NCBI RefSeq assembly: GCF_001613325.1
Contig: NZ_BDCD01000017.1
Span: 248,001-312,000, forward strand
Reading direction: 5' to 3'
Length of the DNA: 64,000 nucleotides
Source: Nocardia yamanashiensis NBRC 100130
GTDB lineage: Bacteria > Actinomycetota > Actinomycetes > Mycobacteriales > Mycobacteriaceae
Shown here in pieces: positions 57,911-64,000 of this stretch. A program made the translations under genes and the position numbers. The notes beneath the pieces were generated by a model. It made no database searches. It was not told the DNA's origin and saw only the letters and a list, made by a program, of their open reading frames with translations. Numbering within the stretch: position 1 is the first letter of the stretch; each line of letters starts with the position of its first letter.

Positions 57911-58011
57911 CGGATCCCCATCTTCCCGCTGAAATAGCACGTGGTCAGAGCCAATCGTGAAGCGCCGCAATGGTATCCCAATATTCGCCAGGAGGGCAGG
58001 CGAAGCGAGCA

Positions 58012-58023
58012 CCGACCGGTCGG
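58012..58023. promoter_or_regulatory. Palindrome CCGACCGGTCGG
   Basis: A perfect 12-base palindrome 16 bases before the GGDEF gene start. Core GACCGGTC recurs at 60290. Typical of TetR-type or other dimeric regulators. Confidence 0.4.
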
Positions 58024-58039
58024 GCTACCATCGATCTCC

Positions 58040-59371
58040 ATGGCGTCGGATCCCGGGGTGGGGCCGGAGCAGGGTGGCCCGCACGCCGCAGTGGTGCAGG
58101 AGTGGGTAGCCGCGTTGACACGCGGAGCCCGCGATCACGTGGTGCCCATGAGCCGATCCGAAGCCCGGGCGTTGCTGCAGCGCATCGCCCGCGAGCTGGA
58201 CGCGGTGGCGCGCAGCGCCGAATCCCCGGCCAAGGTCGGCGAACTCGGCGCGGAACTGGCGCGGGCGCATTTCGTCGGCGACGAGGTGCTGGGCCGCAGT
58301 ATCCGGGTGCTGACTGCGTATCTCGCTGGGCAGCAGGAGATTCCGGCCGCCCGCGCCGCGGAACTGATCGGCGCGTTCACCACCGGCTATGTGCGGGCCT
58401 TCCGGGAATGGCTGCTGGCCGAACAGGAAAGCGTGCGGATGGCCGATATCGCGGCGCGGCAACGGGTGCAGGAACAGTTGCGCGCCAGCGAAGCTCGCTT
58501 CCGGGCGGTGTTCGCGCAGGCCGGGATCGGCACCGGGCTCTCGGATATGACCGGGCGCATCATCGAGGTCAATACCGCGTTCGCGGACATGCTCGGCTAC
58601 ACCCAGGCCGAGATGTGCGCGCTGTCGGTGACCGACCTCGGCCATCCCGCCGACGATCCGGACATGTGGGGCCTGTACGCGTCGGTGCTGCGCGGCGATG
58701 TCGACAACGTGCACATGGAGAAGGCCTATCCGCACAAGGACGGCCGCACGGTCTGGACGAAGATCAACGTCTCGCTCATCCGCGACGATCAGGGCCTGCC
58801 GCAGTACACGCTGATCCTGGTGGAGGACATCTCCGAGCAGCGGGTGCTGGCCGAGCGGCTGCGCTATCGCGCCCACCACGATCAGCTCACCGGGCTGGCC
58901 AATCGCTCCCGCTTCTTCGACGCGCTGGCGGCAGCCTTCACCGATCCGGAGGCCCGGATCGGGCTCTGCTACGTGGATCTCGACCGATTCAAGGCCATCA
59001 ACGACACCTTCGGGCACGCGGTCGGCGACGAGCTGCTGGTGCAAGCCGCCGCGCGGCTGACCGGCTGCGCCACCGGCCCCGGCCAGCTGGTGGCGCGCAT
59101 GGGCGGCGACGAATTCGTGATCCTGATCCCGGATTCCGGGGCCACCGAGCCGGAATCGGTTGGGACCGTTGAAGGTATCGCGCGCTGCGTGCGACGCTCG
59201 TTCAGCCGGCCGTTCGAGGTGACGCGCCGGCGGCTGACGGTGACCGCGAGCGTGGGCATCGCGGCCGATCGCGCGGGCGACACCACGGCCGACGATCTGC
59301 TGCAGGCCGCCGACTACGAGATGTATCTGGCCAAGGCGATCGGGCGCGGGCCGTCCCGGACCCGGCCCTGA
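58040..59371 (+). CDS. PAS-GGDEF diguanylate cyclase
   Basis: A 443-residue cytoplasmic signalling protein. Residues ~20-145 are a helical input region, ~155-275 a PAS domain (FRAVFAQAGIGTGLSDMTGR, YTQAEMCALSVTDLGHP, ILVEDISEQ), and ~285-443 a GGDEF domain with the active motif GGDEF at 355-359, FGHAVGDELL before it and ASVGIA after it. It should make cyclic di-GMP from GTP. No EAL domain follows, and no RxxD inhibition site is seen in the usual place. ATG 58040 is preceded by a palindrome that may be an operator. Confidence 0.9.
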   Translation: MASDPGVGPEQGGPHAAVVQEWVAALTRGARDHVVPMSRSEARALLQRIARELDAVARSAESPAKVGELGAELARAHFVGDEVLGRSIRVLTAYLAGQQEIPAARAAELIGAFTTGYVRAFREWLLAEQESVRMADIAARQRVQEQLRASEARFRAVFAQAGIGTGLSDMTGRIIEVNTAFADMLGYTQAEMCALSVTDLGHPADDPDMWGLYASVLRGDVDNVHMEKAYPHKDGRTVWTKINVSLIRDDQGLPQYTLILVEDISEQRVLAERLRYRAHHDQLTGLANRSRFFDALAAAFTDPEARIGLCYVDLDRFKAINDTFGHAVGDELLVQAAARLTGCATGPGQLVARMGGDEFVILIPDSGATEPESVGTVEGIARCVRRSFSRPFEVTRRRLTVTASVGIAADRAGDTTADDLLQAADYEMYLAKAIGRGPSRTRP

Positions 59372-59372
59372 G

Positions 59373-60275
59373 TCAGAGCGCGCGCAGCTGGGCCAGCACC
59401 TGGAAGGCCACGTCCGCCGCCGCGGTCAGCGCCTGGATCTCCAGCACGGTGGGATCGTGCAGCACCGGATCCTGCAGCGCCAGGCCGTTTCCGAAGATCA
59501 CCACATTCGCCCCGAGGTCGGCCGCGACCAGCAGCGGTTTGGTCGCGACGCCCTTGCCGAGCAGCAGATCCAGGCCCTCGCCGAAGAAGTAGAAGCGCCA
59601 CAGCGGCCCGAGGTCGGCCTGATAGACCTCCTTGGTGCGGTCCACGATCACCTCGCCCGCGCCCGCGATGGCGGCGACGATCTTGAAGTAGTCGTCGGCA
59701 TTGTCCGGCCGGGTGTGCACCGCGGCGATGGAGTAGGCGAGGTCAACGGCCAGGTGCGCGCTGTATCCGGCCATGGCCGCCTGCGCGCCGGAAACGGTGC
59801 AGTCCCCGGCCAATTCGAAGTAGCGCGCCCAGTGCGGTTCCACGGTGCCGCCGGTGAAGGCGGCGTGCAGATTGTTCAGGTACCGGCTCAGCAGTTCCAG
59901 GCTGATGGCGTGCGCGTACTCGCGATCGTGGAAGGCCCCCGGATCGTTCTGCAGGGGCATGACCGCCGCCTGCTCGACGCCGTCCAGCCCGATGCCGAAC
60001 AGCCCCCGCCGATCCCGGTGCGCGATGAGGATTTCGGTGATCTCGTGATTGCGCTCGACGGCGATGGTCAAGCGCTGCAACGCGTCTCCGGTCAGATCAC
60101 CGGTATTCGATAGTCGCGCAATGGTGTCCAGCTCGGCCGCCGACAGGGGCGAACCGCAGACCGTCTCGGGCGCCGGGGAGCCGGCCGCCGGCTGGGCCAG
60201 GGCCACCGGCCCGGAAAGCAGCGCCGCCGCTGCGCTCATCGCGATGAGGAGCCCGATCCGGGCGAGTTTCCACAC
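59373..60275 (-). CDS. Exported DUF5995-family protein
   Basis: A 300-residue exported protein: signal peptide 1-27 (cleavage after ALA) and a mainly helical body. The segments RYLNNLHAAFTGGTVEPHWARYFEL and GYSAHLAVDLAYSIAAV match the DUF5995 pattern; the family is of unknown function and may be enzymatic (a His and Asp pair are conserved, e.g. SAHLAVDL). GTG 60275 places the signal peptide well; a TACACT -10 lies only about eight bases upstream, so the transcript may be leaderless. A palindrome overlaps this promoter. Ends one base from the convergent GGDEF gene. Confidence 0.72.
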   Translation of the reverse strand: MWKLARIGLLIAMSAAAALLSGPVALAQPAAGSPAPETVCGSPLSAAELDTIARLSNTGDLTGDALQRLTIAVERNHEITEILIAHRDRRGLFGIGLDGVEQAAVMPLQNDPGAFHDREYAHAISLELLSRYLNNLHAAFTGGTVEPHWARYFELAGDCTVSGAQAAMAGYSAHLAVDLAYSIAAVHTRPDNADDYFKIVAAIAGAGEVIVDRTKEVYQADLGPLWRFYFFGEGLDLLLGKGVATKPLLVAADLGANVVIFGNGLALQDPVLHDPTVLEIQALTAAADVAFQVLAQLRAL

Positions 60276-60289
60276 GGAGCAGGAGTGTA

Positions 60290-60301
60290 CAGACCGGTCT
60301 G
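60290..60301. promoter_or_regulatory. Palindrome CAGACCGGTCTG over the DUF5995 promoter
   Basis: A perfect 12-base palindrome next to the candidate -10 of the DUF5995 gene. It shares the GACCGGTC core with 58012-58023. Confidence 0.4.
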
Positions 60302-60376
60302 CTCTCGCGCGTTCCACGCGAACGCCGTGTCAGCGCCGGGCCGATCGCAGCAATCGGCCCGGCGCTCACACCGGCC

Positions 60377-62272
60377 TCAGTCCGACGCGTCCGGGAAGTC
60401 GCGCTGCTGATATCCGCCGCGCAGCGTGCCCTCCAGATACGCCGTCCGGCAGGCCCGCCGGGCGATCTTCCCGCTGGAGGTGCGCGGAATCGAACCCGCG
60501 GGCACCAGCAGCAGATCGCGCACCTGCACCCCGTGCCGTTTGGCGATGGCCGCCCGCACGGTCTCGGTGATCGGCTCCGGATCCAATTTGGCCGCGCCCG
60601 TGCCGCGTTCGGCCACTATCACCAGCGCCTCGGCGGCATCGCCGGGATCCGGCTTCACCGAGACGCCGTTCGGCGCGTACGCCTCGGTCGGCAACTGGTT
60701 CGCCGAAACCGAGAAGGCCGCAACGAATCCCGGCCGCAGCGCGGTGCTGGACTCCTGCGCGGAGTACTCCAGATCCTGCGGATAGTGATTGCGCCCGTCC
60801 ACGATCACCAGATCCTTGACCCGGCCGGTGATGTAGAGCTCGCCGTCCAGATACGACCCGAAATCCCCGGTGCGCATCCAGATCGCGTCCGGCGCGGCGC
60901 CTTCGGCGTGACTGCCCGCCGGCTGCCGGGTGACCAGCCGGTTCTTGAAGGTGGCCACGGTCTCCTCCGGCCGCCCCCAGTAGCCGACGCCCATATTGTT
61001 GCCGTGCAGCCAGATCTCGCCGACCTCGCCGTCCGCCTTCTCGGCGCCGGTCTCCGGATCCACGATCACCGCCCACTGCGACAGCGCCACATAGCCGCAG
61101 GACACCTGGGCCACCGCGTTCGGCGCGTCCGGGGTCACCTCGGTCATGCGCCCGGCATTGAGTTCGCCGCGGTCGACGTAGACCACCCGCGCCTCGTCGT
61201 CGCGCCGGGTCGCCGAGACGAACAGCGTCGCTTCCGCCATGCCGTAGCAGGGTTTGATGGCGGTCTTGGGCAGCCCGTACGGCGCGAAGGCGTCGTTGAA
61301 CTTCTGCATGGAGGTCACCGACACCGGCTCGCTGCCGTTGATCAGGCCGATCACCCGGGACAGGTCCAGCTCCTCGCCCGGCTTTGGCAGACCGCGCGCC
61401 GCCGCGTGCTCGAAGGCGAAATTCGGTGCGGCCGCGAAGATCTCGGCCCCGTCCTCCTGTGCCGCGAGTTCCTTGATCCAGCGGTACGGGCGGCGCACGA
61501 AGGCGCTCGGCGACATGATGGTGATGAACTTGCCGCCGATGGTCGGCAGGATCACCGTGAGCAGGCCCATGTCGTGGAACAGCGGCAGCCAGGTGACGCC
61601 GCGCGCCTTCTCTGTGATGCCGATGGCGTTCACCATCTGCAGCAGATTCGTGCCGACCGCGCGGTGCGTGATCTCCACACCGGCCGGCGTGCGGGTGGAC
61701 CCGGAGGTGTACTGCAGGTAGGCCACCGAATCCACATTGATGTCCGGCCGCACCCAGGTCGCGCCCACGCTGTCCGGAATCGCCTCCACCGCAATGATTC
61801 GCGGGCGCTGCGGCGCGGGCAGGTTCTTGAACAGCTCGCGCACCCCGGCCGCGGCGGAGCCGACGGTGAGGATGGCCGAGGGCGTGCAGTCCGCGAGGAC
61901 GGCGTGCAATCGGTCGGAGTGGCCCTGCTCGTCCGGATCGAACAGGGGCACCGCGATATTGCCCGCGTACACCGCGGCGTACATGGCCACGACGTACTCC
62001 AGGCCCTGCGGCGCCAGAATGGCGACCCGGTCGCCCGGCTGCGTGACCTGCTGTAGCCGGGCGGCCACCGCACGCAGCCGGACGCCGAACTCGTTCCAGG
62101 TGAGTTCGGAACGCTCGCCGTCGCGTTCGCGCGAATAGTCAACGAAGCGGTAGGCGAGCTCGTCTCCGGCCGCCACCGTGTGCTTGTCGACCAGGTCGAT
62201 CATGGTCTGGTTGGCCGGAATCCTGATATTGCCGTGCTCGTCCAGATAGTCATCGAAAGTCTCGCCGATCAT
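60377..62272 (-). CDS. fadD32: Long-chain fatty acyl-AMP ligase, FadD32 type
   Basis: A 631-residue FAAL. The adenylation motif YTSGSTRTPAG, the LPLFHDMGL and NGSEPVS blocks, MRTGDFG and RVKDLVIVDGRNHYPQDLEYS are as in mycobacterial FadD32 (637 residues), as is the end IPRTSSGKIARRACRTAYLEGTLRGG with the catalytic Lys (given in part). FadD32 activates the meromycolic acid and loads Pks13. Pks13 is not next to it here, so this may be a paralogue. AAGGATAGGG lies just before ATG 62272. It follows the ketoacyl synthase gene by 124 bases and may be co-transcribed. Confidence 0.85.
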   Translation of the reverse strand: MIGETFDDYLDEHGNIRIPANQTMIDLVDKHTVAAGDELAYRFVDYSRERDGERSELTWNEFGVRLRAVAARLQQVTQPGDRVAILAPQGLEYVVAMYAAVYAGNIAVPLFDPDEQGHSDRLHAVLADCTPSAILTVGSAAAGVRELFKNLPAPQRPRIIAVEAIPDSVGATWVRPDINVDSVAYLQYTSGSTRTPAGVEITHRAVGTNLLQMVNAIGITEKARGVTWLPLFHDMGLLTVILPTIGGKFITIMSPSAFVRRPYRWIKELAAQEDGAEIFAAAPNFAFEHAAARGLPKPGEELDLSRVIGLINGSEPVSVTSMQKFNDAFAPYGLPKTAIKPCYGMAEATLFVSATRRDDEARVVYVDRGELNAGRMTEVTPDAPNAVAQVSCGYVALSQWAVIVDPETGAEKADGEVGEIWLHGNNMGVGYWGRPEETVATFKNRLVTRQPAGSHAEGAAPDAIWMRTGDFGSYLDGELYITGRVKDLVIVDGRNHYPQDLEYSAQESSTALRPGFVAAFSVSANQLPTEAYAPNGVSVKPDPGDAAEALVIVAERGTGAAKLDPEPITETVRAAIAKRHGVQVRDLLLVPAGSIPRTSSGKIARRACRTAYLEGTLRGGYQQRDFPDASD

Positions 62273-62291
62273 TCCCTATCCTTTTTCAACT

Positions 62292-62311
62292 CACAGCCGA
62301 GCGTGGCTGTG
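62292..62311. promoter_or_regulatory. Hairpin in the FadD32 leader
   Basis: CACAGCC-GAGCGT-GGCTGTG, seven-base arms, about 20 bases before the FadD32 start. It is not followed by a T run on the minus strand, so it may be a leader structure or operator rather than a terminator. Confidence 0.3.
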
Positions 62312-62396
62312 CAGTGACACCGAACAAAGATCGACACGAAGGCCCGGAAGTAGCTGGGGCTGGAGAACTCTAACAGGGTGTCGATTCGTACGTCAC

Positions 62397-63641
62397 TCAG
62401 TACCGGCCGAAGGCGATGGCGACATTGTGACCGCCGAAGCCGAAGGAGTTGTTGAGCGCGTAGTCGTACTGACCGGTCCGTGCCGTGCCCTTGACCACGT
62501 CCAGGTCGATTTCGGGGTCCTGATTGTCCAAATTGAGAGTGGCCGGGACGATTCCGTCGCGCACGCTCAGCACCGTGATGACCGATTCGAGGGCTCCGAC
62601 GGCGCCGATGGAATGCCCGAGAGCGGACTTCGGCGCGTACACCGCAGCGTGGTTGCCCACCGCTTGCTTGATGGCGTTAGCCTCGGCGTAGTCACCGATC
62701 GGAGTGGCGGTGGCGTGCGCATTGATATGGGAGACATCGGCTTTGGTGATCCCGGCGTGTTCCATGGCGCGGGACATGGCCCGGGCGGCGCCGCTGCCCT
62801 CCGGGTCCGGGGCGACGAGATGGAAACCGTCGGAGGTGATTCCCGCGCCCATGATGCGGGCGTGGATCTTCGCGCCGCGCGCCTTGGCGTGCTCCTCGGT
62901 CTCGATGATCATCAGCGCGCCCGCCTCGCCGAAGACGAAGCCGTCGCGATCGGAATCGAAGGGCCGGCTGGCGCCCTTCGGGTCGTGATTGCGGGTGCTC
63001 ATGGCGCGCATCATGGAGAAGCCGGCGATCGGCAGCGCCTGGATGGAACCCTCCACGCCGCCGGTGACGACCATGTCGGCATCGCCCATGACGATCATCC
63101 GCCAGGCGTTCGCGATCGCCTCGGAACCGGACGAACAAGCCGAAACCGGCGTTGTCACACCGGCCCTCGCGCCCAGCTCGCAACTCACCACGGCCGCCGG
63201 GCCGTTCGGCATGATGGCCTGCACGGTCATCGGCGACACCTTGCGGTAGCCGCCCGCCTGCAGCCGGTCGCGGGCCTGCATGAGCACCTCCGCGCCGCCC
63301 AGGCCGGTGCCGATGGCGACGCCGAGCCGGTCGCCGTCGACCTCCGGGCTGCCGGCATTGCGCCAGACCTCGCGGCCCAGGACGGCGGCCATCTGCTCGA
63401 CGTAGGACCAGCGCCGGGTCTCCGCACGGGTGAGGGCCGTGCCCGGTTCGACTTTGAGGTGGCCGCCGATGCGCACCGGCAGGTCGAAATCGTCGAGGAA
63501 GGTGTCTTCCAGGACGTCGATTCCGCTCTCGCCGTTGAGCAGTCCCTTCCAGGTGGAGTCGACATCACCGGCGATCGAGGTGGTGGCGGCGAGGGAGGTC
63601 ACGACGACATCGGGGAACTTCCTTCGGTTGGGCGTCTGCAT
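62397..63641 (-). CDS. Beta-ketoacyl-ACP synthase, KasA/KasB type
   Basis: A 414-residue condensing enzyme of FAS-II. The catalytic residues are Cys169 in VSACSSGSEA, His309 in INAHATATPIGD, Lys338 in APKSALGH and His343; all lie two residues from their KasA positions, and long stretches (RAMSTRN, FVFGEAGALM, NNSFGFGGHNVA) are as in mycobacterial KasA/KasB. In place of the usual NAHGTATP it reads NAHATATP. It should elongate long acyl chains for mycolic or similar acids. GGAGAG precedes ATG 63641. It leads the FadD32-type gene on the same strand. Confidence 0.9.
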   Translation of the reverse strand: MQTPNRRKFPDVVVTSLAATTSIAGDVDSTWKGLLNGESGIDVLEDTFLDDFDLPVRIGGHLKVEPGTALTRAETRRWSYVEQMAAVLGREVWRNAGSPEVDGDRLGVAIGTGLGGAEVLMQARDRLQAGGYRKVSPMTVQAIMPNGPAAVVSCELGARAGVTTPVSACSSGSEAIANAWRMIVMGDADMVVTGGVEGSIQALPIAGFSMMRAMSTRNHDPKGASRPFDSDRDGFVFGEAGALMIIETEEHAKARGAKIHARIMGAGITSDGFHLVAPDPEGSGAARAMSRAMEHAGITKADVSHINAHATATPIGDYAEANAIKQAVGNHAAVYAPKSALGHSIGAVGALESVITVLSVRDGIVPATLNLDNQDPEIDLDVVKGTARTGQYDYALNNSFGFGGHNVAIAFGRY

Positions 63642-63975
63642 TGTTCACTCTCCGTAGCAATGCTCCGGCGAACCAGGACTCGATCCGCGTGGGCTGTCAA
63701 GGACTGTTTTGCAACTAGCGAACGCACCCACCGTGGAGAACTTCGGCGGGGTGTGAAGCCAATCTCGGGCGAACTGGGCTAGATTATCTGAGGCGAAGCC
63801 GACCAGTCTCCTCATGGACACGCGGGCATCCCGGATTCCCCTCGGATGCTCCCCCGCGGCCGACGCGGCGATCGCCTGGAATCCCCTCGTTCCACTGCCG
63901 GCCATTCCGGCTGACAGGCGTTGATCTCCACCATCATTCCGCAGCGACGAGCCATTTCAAGGGAGGCGCACGACC
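63642..63975. other. 334-base intergenic region with divergent promoters
   Basis: No gene supported. It should hold the promoter of the KasA/B-like gene and of the plus-strand gene starting at 63976. TAGATTAT (63781-63788) is a possible -10 for the latter. No hairpin of note. Confidence 0.5.
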
Positions 63976-64000
63976 GTGGCCAGGAATCTCACTCAGCTCG
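63976..64000 (+). CDS. Start of a gene cut by the window edge
   Basis: GTG 63976 follows a strong AAGGGAGG (63959-63966) at a fitting distance and opens MARNLTQL before the window ends. This is too short to identify. Similar starts occur in acyl-CoA ligases, but that is only a guess. Confidence 0.45.

Overview
The window is high-GC actinobacterial DNA, most likely from Nocardia or a close mycolic-acid-containing relative. Evidence: a KasA/KasB-type ketoacyl synthase, a FadD32-type fatty acyl-AMP ligase, PapA/condensation-type acyltransferases beside a DrrAB exporter, an anchored cutinase, EthA/MymA-type monooxygenases, a ChoD-like GMC oxidase, many TetR/AraC regulators, frequent GTG/TTG starts and ATGA/GTGA overlaps. 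There are no PE/PPE genes. I see no rRNA, tRNA, CRISPR array, prophage or insertion sequence. It reads as ordinary chromosome rich in lipid, redox and regulatory genes.

Layout. 1-5.3 kb (+): 3' end of an EfeB/DyP peroxidase, an SGNH hydrolase, a coupled three-gene cell-surface cluster (substrate-binding fold fused to VWA, a two-helix membrane protein, an anchored second binding-fold protein) and a small secreted protein. 5.3-14 kb: thioesterase, GntR+MFS pair, dienelactone hydrolase, F420/LLM oxidoreductase, AraC, a degenerate metallo-beta-lactamase-fold protein with a SnoaL protein, and a secreted GH1 glucosidase divergent from a TetR gene with a clear operator. 14-21 kb (-): an anion permease coupled to an M20 dipeptidase, then a tightly coupled XRE regulator, PLP aminotransferase and AlaDH/PNT-like dehydrogenase. 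21-29 kb: two hypotheticals, ROK regulator, carboxylesterase lipoprotein, secreted serine protease, class V aminotransferase, EthA-like monooxygenase and an AurF-like diiron protein.

29.5-35.7 kb (-) is a five-gene operon: PapA-like acyltransferase, GT1 glycosyltransferase, DrrA ATPase, DrrB permease, second condensation-type acyltransferase. It looks like a compact machine that glycosylates, acylates and exports a lipid, with no polyketide synthase nearby. 35.9-42.3 kb: Gly/Ala/Ser-repeat secreted protein, KGG stress protein, Mut7-C RNase-type protein, MFS, cutinase with a Thr-rich tail, a decayed DUF4184 gene and a MinD-like protein lacking both P-loop lysines. 42.6-48.9 kb: nitronate monooxygenase/TetR pair, then a TetR-controlled operon of two tandem PF10118 proteins, an SDR and a 2Fe-2S ferredoxin reductase. 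49.2-54.6 kb: ChoD-like GMC oxidase, Baeyer-Villiger-type monooxygenase divergent from a VirS-like AraC regulator, and a secretory-type lipase. 54.9-64 kb: FMN reductase, DHA2 exporter preceded by two CsoR-like operators, DUF574 methyltransferase, PAS-GGDEF cyclase, DUF5995 protein, FadD32-type FAAL, KasA/B-like synthase, and the first codons of a further gene.

The best candidates for under-described biology are the acyltransferase/glycosyltransferase/DrrAB operon, the XRE-aminotransferase-PNT operon and the binding-protein/VWA cluster. All function calls are by reading motifs; no database search was run.
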